DNA from: Glomus cerebriforme
Lineage: Eukaryota > Glomeromycota > Glomeromycetes > Glomerales > Glomeraceae
DNA length: 64,000 bases
Reading direction: 5' to 3'
Assembly (NCBI GenBank): GCA_003550305.1
Contig: QKYT01000064.1
Span: forward strand, 100,341 to 164,340
The notes beneath the pieces are model-generated. The model was given only the letters and a program-made list of their open reading frames with translations, ran no database searches and was not told the DNA's origin. A program made the translations under genes and the position numbers. This document shows positions 34,797-44,523 of this stretch, in pieces; position 1 is the first letter of the stretch, and each line of letters starts with the position of its first letter.

Positions 34797-36420
34797 ATTT
34801 TTTTTTTTTTTAAACAAGTTAATCGAATTTTATTGCAATTATAATCATTTATTACCTTGCATAAACATATATAGTCCTTCGCTTCGCTCCGAACAATAAG
34901 TATTCTATAAAGAAACATAATTGCAGAGTGATAAAACACGAATATATCCTCTTTTTAGAAAAATATAACTTATTATATAAAGTAAGAATTTGTAAAGATA
35001 TCAGTTGTTACCAATCATCTTAGCATTAGATTCTTATATTTGATTTAATACTTCCTGATCCTATATCTGTATCATATCAAAATAATTAACTAGTTTATTA
35101 TACAAATTATACATTTTCAAATAAGATATTATTACTATATATATCCCATTTACTAATCTAAAAGATTTAGAACTCTTTTTAATTATAATGTTCTCAATAT
35201 TTTTTTTTATATTAATAGTATTCTCCATACTTTTTTGCCATCTCTTTAAAGTACAAAGAACATGCGAGACTAGATTTTTTAGAGGTTAATTAAACTCATT
35301 CATGATAACTATATTAATATAATAGTAAATTTTTTTGTTATACATAATCTTAGCAGGAAAAATGAATAAAGTTAAATGAAAAGAAGGAAAAGAAGATAAT
35401 AAAGTTGCAATCCAATTTTTAAAGATTTTATTTCTTGAGAATTAAGTTTGGATAAGAAAAGTTATTAGCTTGTCCAAAATCTGAATAGTAATATGTTTAG
35501 ATCTAATGAAAGTATATATTTTATCATAGATGCTTTTTATATAAATGGATTTAAGAAGAAGAAAAATTAAGCCATTTTTATCCTGATCATCAAATTTTGA
35601 TTTATTATTGAAAAAATAAAGCAGAAAAAGAATAAGGTCTGAATATGTTCTTCTGCCATAATTAAAACTATTGAAAGGCTTCCAATTGTCTAGAAATAAA
35701 AGTAAATTTTTAATAGCTTTTAATTTTACTTTAGTTCATTTGTGTATTAAATTGAAATATCAATTATCAAGTAAGATAATATAATATTTTCTATAAAGAT
35801 TAATAAAAAAAATATTTATTTAATTGGAATTTAGAAGAATTATATTCTCTCATTACATTAAAGGTAGAAAGAACCAGATTCAATAACTTAATTCTTCTAG
35901 TAAAACTATTGTGAATCATAAAGTGAAAGTAAAAAAAGTTATTTCTAGTGTAAAAAACTAACTAAAGGATGTTTTACTTAATGAATCCATAGGTTGAATC
36001 AAATAATTCATGATTATAATAAGTGATGAACTAATCTGTCACCAATTTAACATTATGGAACAGTTTAATAAAAGTATGAATTAGTTGTTTTATAAGCTTA
36101 GAATTTCATAGGATTTGATATTTAATATGATGAAAATTGTAGATTTTATATTCCTCTATATAGCATATATCAAAAGTATTTTTTTTTGCTAAAAAATCTG
36201 TGATTTTATTTTTAGTTATACTTGCATATTCTTTGACTTTAATGAATTATATGTCTAAGTATTTATCCTATATTAAATTACCTATTGTTAAGATAAAGGA
36301 TCCATTAAAAAATTTAAATAAAATTCTAATATTAATAATATCTGAAACTAAAATACTATTTAATAAATCTATCACTACTTGATTATCATAATATTTTCCT
36401 TTTTTGATCATTTAGCTAAT
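34797..36420 (-). pseudogene. Antisense LINE remnant, third copy
   Basis: The T run at 34,799-34,812 is its poly(A) tail on the minus strand. The 3' UTR follows to about 35,100. The C-terminal half of RNase H lies at about 36,190-36,400 (VVIDLLNSILVSDI and FIKVKEYASITKNKITDFLAK). Upstream coding is absent, so the copy is 5' truncated near 36,420. Stops are frequent. Confidence 0.6.
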
Positions 36421-38633
36421 AAGATTTTGGGTAAAGTTCATATAAAAATTCCAATTTTTTAAAACAACCTTTATATATAATTTTTAGAGTCCTGTAAGAA
36501 TACTTCTAAACATAAAATTCATGTTAAATTTATTTAGCATTATTTTAACATAACTAATACTAATATTTTTATAGAGTTTTGGTATATTTTTACTAGTGTT
36601 TATATATAAAATACTCAGTTATATAAACCTTTATCATATTTTTTATTTTAATATTATATAAGAAAAAAAATTAGAAATTTTTTATTAAAAAAAATTTTCT
36701 AATAAAATTATTTTTTATTAAAAATTTAATATTACAGTATGTAAAATTTAATTGTAAAGTATATATATATATATTACAAAAAAAATTGTCTTTAAAATTA
36801 TTCCTACAAAATAAAAAAAAAAAAATATTAGAATATTTTTTTACTAGGTTATTTATAAACTCCTTTCATTATTACTTACTTAAAATCTTCAAGACCATTT
36901 CCTATACTTTTATTATTTAAGTTTAATTTTTTAGGCTGTTTCAATTTAATTATTTGTTTAACATTCCCTCAATCCCTTCTATTTTTAAAAAAATTTAAAA
37001 TTTAATAAATTTATAATATATATCTTTTCTATTAATAAATATATAGTAATAATTAAATTTCCAAAATTTTATTATATTTGTTTATTTAGTTTATTTAATT
37101 TAAACTCTCTTTTCCTTCAATTTTTTCAAAAAATCTAAATGTTAAATAAATAATTAAGTTAAAATGGCCTTAAGTCCAAAAAAAATCTGGTAATCTAAAA
37201 TAAAACAAATAAGAAATATTAGTATATTTTTTTAATGTTAAAAAAAATTTTCTCTTTTTTTTATATTTCAAGTTTATAGTCTGACAATCTAAAGAAAAAA
37301 AAAGAAATAAAAGAAATATTAGTATATTTTTTCAATATATTAAAAAAAACTTCACCTTATTCTTTCTGTTAACTTACATTTTAATTTTCAAGTTTAGGTT
37401 TATCTAAGAGCTTATCTCTAAAGAAAAAAATAAAAAGAAACATTAATAATGTTTTCAAATAAAAAATAATAATATAAAATAAGAGCTTACCTTTTGCCAA
37501 TTTATATTAAATAATTTTTTTTAAATAAAAAGAATAAAAAAAATAATTTTTTATATTTAGTTTAAAAAACTATTTTTTTAACTGTTTTTTATTAGAAAAA
37601 AATTTTTAATGATTAGTAAATTAATTGATATCAAAATTGCAAATTGCAGATTATAGTCATATGATATATTATGATGAAATATCAAAACAGTTTCAGTATG
37701 TTAAAATTATTTTGGTATTTTGATAGATCAATATTGAAATGTTAAAATAGTTTTAATAATTTTAACATGTTAAAACTCTTTAATTTTGACAAGTAACTTT
37801 ACATAGAGTTGACAAATTATTATATAGTATAAGTCATAATTACTATTTATATTACTATTATTAATTACTAAGAAAAATTAAAAATATGTAATCTGGATTT
37901 AAATAGTTTTTATTTTCTAGTTTATTAAATTAATATACTTATATATAATATTATTTTTAATATATCTTTATATTAGACTCATTTTCTATATATTTATTTT
38001 TTTTTGATTTCATATTTTTATTAGTTTTTCAATCTTACTAACAAATACAGATTTTTTTAAAAATTTGTTATATCAAATATATTCATTTATATATTTTAAT
38101 AAATATTAATAAATAATTAAACAAAAATATAAAAATAAAATATTATTCTATTTTTAAAACATGTTGTGAAGTTATATATGTAATTTATCAAATAATTGTA
38201 TTTATTAATATATATGTTTAATATTAGATATACAAAAGTTATATTACTGTAATCTTTGATATAATATGTGATTTGATAAAATAAACATAACTAGAATTAT
38301 TATTGATTTTGGCCGGAATTATAGTATCATTTTAAAGCTGAGAAAATTTATAATTTTGTCGTATTATTACTATAATTTAATAGACGTTAAGTATAAAGTA
38401 TAAACTTTCAGTACTATATTTTTAAAACATACATATTACTATTCAAGGAACTCATAAACCTTATAATAGTACAGTACTATTAATATTATTCCTAAAATTT
38501 CATGAATCAATCTTATTAATAAATTACTTTGAAACCCAATGAATTTTTTTTCACATACGATCACGTGACGCGTAAAACTTTTGTTGGTTATGAGATTTTT
38601 TTTTTAAAAAAAAATTTCACAAAGCTTAAGAAA
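36421..38633. other. Very AT-rich intergenic DNA with a decayed repeat array
   Basis: Extremely AT-rich. Around 36,780-37,500 at least three units resemble the array at 30,600-32,455, with T-rich tracts ending in CTTTAG or TTTAG on the minus strand and GTAAG-like donors (37,372 and 37,486). One exon-like piece (about 37,376-37,415) is 40 nt. The remainder shows no gene or transposon end. A TCACGTGA lies at 38,561-38,568, 66 bp before the VFA1-like start. Confidence 0.45.
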
Positions 38634-39299
38634 ATGTCAAATAAAACAAACCAATTTATTAATTTATATACACATAGAATAGCTACGACAGATAAACCAT
38701 GTTATATATGTAACAAATATACAAAATCTGTTTTAAGAACTGATAATGGACTAGATTGGTTTTATACTTGCGAAAGGTTATTATTAATTATAAATTAATA
38801 TTTTTAATATTTTATAATCCGTGTTTTTAATTATTAAGAAAGATTATACTTAAGAAAATTGTTTTTTTTTAGTCATTTGAGTGATAGAGGATTTGCTACA
38901 CCTATTCTGGAACCAGAACCTAAACCACTTGTTGTCCAATCACCAACAAAAGCAAAAGTTTCACAAAAAGACGATTCTTCAAAGTCTAAATCGGATTCTG
39001 ACTCCAATCAATATAAAGATAAATCAAATGATTCTATAGAAGTAGAGGGTAAACAACAACAAGAGGGAAAAGAGGAAAAGAAGAAAGAAGAAAAGATAAA
39101 AGATCAAACGGAAGAAAATCAACAAGTTGCAACTCCTAAATCACCAGAACCACCACGACCTACTAAACCTAAGCAATATAAATTACATAGCAATATTTTT
39201 TATTTAAGAGAAGATAATTTAAATAAAAAGCGTCAAAAAGCAGAAGTTCAAAATATTTTAAGTAAATTGCCGAGTGTGCCTAAAAATTCTTTACAATGA
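38634..39299 (+). CDS. VPS4-associated protein 1-like
   Basis: Vfa1 binds the ESCRT disassembly ATPase Vps4 at endosomes. Exon 1 is 38634-38776 and exon 2 is 38873-39299. The N terminus contains FINLYTHRIATTDKPCYICNKYTKSVLRT and, across the splice, DWFYTCESHLSDRGFA. These are the family's CX2C, FYxC and HLxDRGFA blocks, which form a small zinc-binding module. A long charged linker rich in Ser/Glu/Lys follows, and the C-terminal FYLREDNLNKKRQKAEVQ helix is a candidate MIT-binding motif. The ATG at 38,634 is chosen over an in-frame one at 38,529 because conserved sequence starts just after it. Its stop lies 26 bp from that of the ANCHR-like gene. Confidence 0.85.
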
Positions 39300-39325
39300 T
39301 CTTAAGTTGGAAGGTTTAATTTGAG

Positions 39326-40496
39326 TTAAATCACGGGTCTTTTATATTTTTCGAATTTATGTCGCTTCATGTCATAATCTGAATGGAGCCCAAAATGTCC
39401 TAAAATAAAAAAATAAGATATTTATATTGATAAAAACTTGAAATCAACCAATTTTTTTATTACCTTCATTGAAACATGGTTGACAATATAAATCTCCGTC
39501 ACAATCTTTACATTTTATAATTGCATCTTCATTACAAATACCTGAAAAAAAATTTTTTAATTAAATTATTCAAATTATTAAATTATAATTATGAATAAAC
39601 TAATAAACTTACAACACCAAGTATTAGGATCATCATCATTTAATCCAAATTCCGACAAATCAATCGGTTCAGGTGGAGGACCTAAATTACCTAAATTATT
39701 CTTAGAATTCTTATTTTTGCCATGTATTTTAAATTCTTTTAATTGATTATATCTATTTTCCAATTCATTAAAGTCTTGTTCTTTCTTTTCTTTTAACTCA
39801 TGTAAATTTTCTTTATATTTTGATTCTAAATTTATATCATCTTGTAATTCTTTAATTAAATTTGTTGCATCATCATATTCATCAAAGTTTTTATTTGAGG
39901 ATGTTTTAAAATCTTCATTTAGAAATTTTGTTACTACTTTATCCAAGCTTTTTTGATTGTCATAATCTATAAGGATTGAAGTATCTAAGGACTCTGACAT
40001 TAAGAATTTTTCAATCTAACATTAATTAAAGAATTTTAAAACAAAATCAATTAATTATTTTTAGGAAATGAGCTTTTCATTATCTGTAATATTTATAAAT
40101 GTTAATTTTGTCACTAAAATTAACTTTTATAAAAAAACAATATGAATGGAAACTTACCTCTTCATAATCTAAGTCCTTTCCCTTTGGTAATTTGTATTGA
40201 GAATTATTCGTATTTATCAAAGAATCATTCGAATTAATACTCAAGGAACCATTATTTGTCAAGTCTATTATCAAATTATTTGTTTTCGTTATATTTTTTA
40301 TAGGAGCCTGATTGGAACTTGGTTTGTGACCAAATAATTTTGTAAATCGGTCAACTAACTCTTCTTCGCTTTATAAACAATTTCATTAGAAATTTTTTAT
40401 CAAAATATTTTATTGAAAAAACATAATTATATATAAAGATTATACTTACGCAAAATGATTTTCTAATTTGTCTTTATCTTTATTATTACTGGACAT
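39326..40496 (-). CDS. ANCHR/ZFYVE19-like zinc-finger protein
   Basis: In animals ANCHR binds VPS4 and CHMP4C and holds VPS4 at the midbody in the abscission checkpoint. Five exons: 40450-40496, 40158-40368, about 39616-40015, then two short ones to 39,326. The N terminus [17 protein letters not shown] matches the family's start. The middle is acidic and coiled. The C terminus [22 protein letters not shown] leads into [24 protein letters not shown], then [13 protein letters not shown], the B-box-like zinc finger and tail of ANCHR. The middle exon alone also opens with an ATG (40,000), but splicing joins it to the N terminus in frame. It converges with a VPS4-associated gene and diverges from a PUB-domain gene. 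Confidence 0.82.
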
Positions 40497-40678
40497 TTTT
40501 AATAGAATACAACCTTCCGCTTCAATATTTTCTAACCTGATTACCTTTTATAAATTGCCCCGTGATTGTGCCATTTTTAACCAATTAAACCAATTATAAG
40601 TTTTTCCGAGTCTACCATCACCCTAGTAACATAACCACTTGGAAGTTAAATCCCTTCTCACTATAAACCAATTTAAAA

Positions 40679-41383
40679 ATGAGTTCACCAGAAATGAAGG
40701 AATTTCAAAAATCACTCTACGAAGAAGTTATAATTAAACAAATTTCACGTTACAATCCGCCTCTAATATCACAAAAGTGTATTTCAACCCTATTAAAAAT
40801 AATAAATAATATTTTGGAAGAACCATATAATGAAAAATTTCGTAAATTACGTGAAAAAAATAATTTAATTAACTCTAATGTTTTGCAAATAACTGGTGGT
40901 AGAGAATTTCTTGTTAAAATTGGGTTTAAATCAAAAATTGTGGATTTTGAAAAATTTTTTATTTTAGAAAGTACTTCTGCTGGTAGTAAAAAAATTAATG
41001 ATGACTTGTTCTTAACTAGACAAGTGGAAAGATTGGAAATTGCTCAACAATTGCTTGAAGATTATTTGAAAAAAGTTACAGAACAAGCTGAAACTGCGAG
41101 ACGAATGGAAGAAAAAGAAAAAAAAGCTAAAGAACTTCAAAAAGCTGCAATTTTAGAAAATATTGAAGAAGATAAAGAACGTAGACATAAGCAACAAGAA
41201 CAACTTAAATTACGTAGACAACTTGAAAAAGAAACACAGCGACATGAGGGAATACCTGATGCGAACGAAGAAAAACAGGAGGTTGATTCGTTTGGAGAGC
41301 GAAATATTGAGCAACAACAGCCGGAACAACCACCATTTTATCGTCCTTATCATCATTCTCATTTTGAACAAAAGAAGGTTTAA
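40679..41383 (+). CDS. PUB-domain protein, probable p97/Cdc48 cofactor
   Basis: An intronless 234-residue protein. Residues about 30-105 form a PUB/PUG domain: CISTLLKIINNILEEPYNEK-F, the NLINSNVLQITGGREFLVKIG core and VDFEKFFIL. PUB domains bind the C-terminal tail of the AAA ATPase p97/Cdc48, as in UBXN6 and PNGase. Residues 115-195 are a charged coiled coil, and the C terminus is Gln/Pro/His-rich. There is no UBX or transglutaminase domain, so it is not a full UBXN6 or PNGase. It starts 182 bp from the divergent ANCHR-like gene and probably shares its promoter. Confidence 0.8.
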   Translation: MSSPEMKEFQKSLYEEVIIKQISRYNPPLISQKCISTLLKIINNILEEPYNEKFRKLREKNNLINSNVLQITGGREFLVKIGFKSKIVDFEKFFILESTSAGSKKINDDLFLTRQVERLEIAQQLLEDYLKKVTEQAETARRMEEKEKKAKELQKAAILENIEEDKERRHKQQEQLKLRRQLEKETQRHEGIPDANEEKQEVDSFGERNIEQQQPEQPPFYRPYHHSHFEQKKV

Positions 41384-41601
41384 TTGTATATTTATTTTTT
41401 TTTTGTAGCAACTAGTAAAATTTCATTTCGTTATGTTGTAATACAATTCATTTTATGAATAAATAATGTTATTTTCCTTTTTTTATAACCTATATTTGCA
41501 AAAATCTCAAATTATTTTTCACTTATGTACATTCTAATAAAAATACTCTTTGAGATTTTACTTATAAAGTTAATAAAAAAAAATTTTTTTTTTTCATACC
41601 A

Positions 41602-42419
41602 TCACACATCTTCTGTCATGATTTTGATAAATTCTTCTTCGTTTACTTTTTTTTAAGTAATTAAAATTGTAAAGGAAACAATATATAATCCATTTAAAAG
41701 AATGCAAATTCATTATAATATAAAAAGGATACTTTCTCCGTCTTCATCTAAGTCGAATTCATCAATCATTGCTTGTAATTCATCTTCATCCAAATTTTCT
41801 CCCAGTTCTTTTGCAACCCGTTTTAGATTACGAAGCGATATTTTTCCGGTATTATCATCATCAAAAAGTTGAAAAGCTCTATGAATTTCTTCTATAGGTG
41901 ATCTATTTATAACTCGTTCCGCCACTAAATTTCGTTAAGATTTTATTTTCTAAATCGAAAAAAATTAATAAATAAAATGAATTTCTTCAAATACTTACTA
42001 ACTTTGAAGAAATCCTCAAATGTTATGACATCATCTTCATTTTTATCATGTTGTCGAAGAATTTTCAATACTTCGGGTTTTTTCTCATCAAATCCAAGGG
42101 CTTTCATAGCAAATTTCAATCCGTGAATATCCAAAGCACCATCTTTATCGGTATCAAATAATTCAAAAGCTTCTTTAATTTCAACTCTTTGTTCTTCTGA
42201 CAATTGAGGTAATGGAGGCGGTGTTTTTGAAGTAGGTGCTGGAGGTGAAAGCTGTGGTGGTGGTGTTGACGACGTATTACTACTAATAATATTAGTTGTG
42301 ACAGTCGCGTTTGTTGCGTTATTATTACTATTACTATCGTTACTACTAATTTTTTTCTTTTTCGTGCCAGAATTTGTTAAATTACTAGTGTGCGAAGAAC
42401 TGTTATATTTTAAACTCAT
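41602..42419 (-). CDS. CDC31: Centrin (Cdc31-like EF-hand protein)
   Basis: Centrin is a calcium-binding protein of the spindle pole body or centriole and of the TREX-2 and XPC complexes. Three exons give four EF-hands: [36 protein letters not shown] and DLDEDGEINEEE. The first joint reads [14 protein letters not shown] (donor GTAAGT), typical of the centrin central helix. The second completes [18 protein letters not shown]. The protein ends in that short tail, where many centrins end in Phe or Tyr. The N-terminal extension of about 75 residues (Ser/Asn/Thr, then Pro-rich) is longer than usual. CACGTG lies at 42,596, 177 bp upstream. Confidence 0.9.
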
Positions 42420-43210
42420 TTTTATTTGTTTAATATAGATAATTTGTATTTTATTACCTTCCGTTCACCATTATATTTTATTCAGCAATTCTTTCAATTT
42501 TAGGCGTACATACACCAGCCGGCAAAGAATCATCTATCATCATTTACTAAAGATTTTTTGATTTGTGGCTTAGATTTCCTAGCGTCACTCGCCAGCACGT
42601 GATCATATAAAAATTATACACACTACACACCCTACACACCCTCTATTACTATGTACACTAAGTGAATGATAAATAGGGCTTTTATTTATTGCTAACTACC
42701 AAAATGTATTTTAATCACGAAAATTATTAAAATCAAAATTAACTGTATAACAGATTTAATTTGTGACAATAAAACAATCAACGACTTGATTATATCTCAC
42801 TTATTCTCACCAGGAAATTTTTCCTGGATGAAACATTGATGAAACCCGGATAATTTTTAAAGAAAGCGAAACGAATTCAGCATCAAAATGTAAAAAAGAT
42901 AAAACCAAATCGATTAAATGAGAAATTTTGATGACTTCCTTCACTTGTGAATTTGATGTAATTATTATGTATCTAACATGACGAATTACAAGAATAGAAA
43001 GAATTACGCAAAAAAAGATAGTTATAAAGATGCTTTGTTGGACTTTAAGACTATCATTATTGTACTACCTGAAATTCATGTGATTTGATTTAATTCAAAG
43101 TCACGTGATTTATAATTTTATTTATTAAAATTTTTTGGAGGGACGTAATATACTGTATAAATTCCTATTAAAAATCATTCGTCTCCTTTACTGTGGCGGG
43201 TAAAAAAACA
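42420..43210. promoter_or_regulatory. Centrin upstream region / CHIP 3' flank
   Basis: CACGTG core at 42,596-42,601, a short CACACCCTACACACC repeat near 42,620-42,640, and a TCACGTGA at 43,101-43,108. The first two lie in the likely centrin promoter. No coding sequence is recognised. Confidence 0.4.
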
Positions 43211-44092
43211 TTAATAATCAGCTGCCCACCCATTTTTGCTTAGATAATCTTCAATCGCCTCTTTGAGTGCTAAATTCGGATACAAATCACTTTCCCTACA
43301 TTCGAGTCTCGACAGTGGATCAAATTGCCCAATTTTTTTGAAATGTTCTTTCAAATGAGCTCTTTCATAAGTAATTCCTGATGGTGTGATAACCGGATCG
43401 TGCATAATATTGAAAGATATTTTATCCAGAAAATAATCAGGTATTTCTTTTGGACCATGATGATTCTCTTCTGATTGAGCAAAAACTTGTTCAATTTGAG
43501 AAAGCTTTTCGTCATGTATCTTATTAATTTGATCTAACTTATCTTGAATTTCCGTAGGATGTAAATTGACTAATTTAGAAAATGTAGACCCAAATGAATT
43601 TTTATTTTGAATAACTTTTTGAAGTTGTTTCTCTCTTTCTGCATTAATTAATCCTTTGATATATTTCAAAAATTCTGTTTCATCCTTGTGTCGTCGTTGA
43701 TTCTCGCTTTCCCATTTCTTTTTTCTTGCACTCAATAAAGCTTGAATAATTTCTCCAGAAAAGTTTACTTTAGTTACTTTATCCGTAATAGAAAGTTCAT
43801 ATGCTATCTGTAAATGTGAAACTGCTGAATCAAAATTTGCTTTCTCTGTTAAGGCTTGTCCTAACATATAATGTCCTTTAACCGATTTTGTGTCAATACC
43901 GATAGCAAGATTACAATCTGATATCACATTATCATACTTTCCTAACTTCAAATAACATAATGCGCGGTTTGTATAATAAACTGCATTCCTTGAATTCCTA
44001 CTTATAGCTTCCGAATATTCCTTCACAGCACTTTCATAATCCTTTTCATTGAAATAAATGTTTCCTTTAGCCTTGTAAGATTCCGCAGACAT
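43211..44092 (-). CDS. E3 ubiquitin ligase CHIP/STUB1 (TPR + U-box)
   Basis: CHIP binds the EEVD tail of Hsp70/Hsp90 through TPRs and ubiquitinates their clients through a U-box. The intronless 293-residue protein has three TPRs (residues about 2-105: YKAKGNIYFNEKDYESAVKE, AVYYTNRALCYLKLGKYDN, VKGHYMLGQALTEKANFDSA). A charged helical hairpin (about 125-200) and a C-terminal U-box (about 217-290: IPDYFLDKISFNIMHDPVIT, PSGITYERAHLKEHF, LYPNLALKEAIEDYL) follow. Length and order match animal CHIP closely. CHIP is absent from budding yeast, so its presence is typical of earlier-branching fungi. Confidence 0.95.
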   Translation of the reverse strand: MSAESYKAKGNIYFNEKDYESAVKEYSEAISRNSRNAVYYTNRALCYLKLGKYDNVISDCNLAIGIDTKSVKGHYMLGQALTEKANFDSAVSHLQIAYELSITDKVTKVNFSGEIIQALLSARKKKWESENQRRHKDETEFLKYIKGLINAEREKQLQKVIQNKNSFGSTFSKLVNLHPTEIQDKLDQINKIHDEKLSQIEQVFAQSEENHHGPKEIPDYFLDKISFNIMHDPVITPSGITYERAHLKEHFKKIGQFDPLSRLECRESDLYPNLALKEAIEDYLSKNGWAADY

Positions 44093-44523
44093 TTGAGCAA
44101 TAAAAGTTTAAAGTAAAGAAAAATATCGTTCTACAAAGTTAGTCAGTGCTGTAATATTAACGTTTTTTTTTTTGTTATTGATTAAAATAAAAGAAAATAG
44201 AAAATGTTTATAATTTGTAAGGGTGGCAGAGTTAAGAATATTTATTTATATTGCTTAAAGTAATGCTATCAAAACGTAATACAATAACTGCCTCGTGTAT
44301 AACTTGTCTAACGGATAAGGTCAACGTCCTGTGTGTAGAATAAAATAAATTAAGGGTCTCAAACACAAAACTAAAATAGTCCATATTTATAAGGATTTAC
44401 CGAGAAACTTTCACCGTAGTTCTTGAAATTTATTATTAAATTTCGATAGATTGTTCTTATTAAAACTTATATTTTTTTTCGGTTTAACGCTTGGAGCTAG
44501 ACATCAATTCATATCTCACAGCG
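44093..44523. promoter_or_regulatory. Shared upstream region of CHIP and RSPRY1-like genes
   Basis: A 430-bp gap between two divergent starts. AT-rich with T runs near 44,165 and 44,470. An unplaced first exon of the RSPRY1-like gene could lie here. Confidence 0.4.

Noticed and set aside
36200..36382. 60-residue plus-strand frame
   Set aside because: It is antisense to the LINE RNase H end at 36,190-36,400.
44491..44523. Start of the RSPRY1-like gene at 44,491
   Set aside because: That codon is TTG; the first ATG in frame is 44,524. The same applies to 60,501 for DBP3 (ATG 60,666) and 291 for the LINE.
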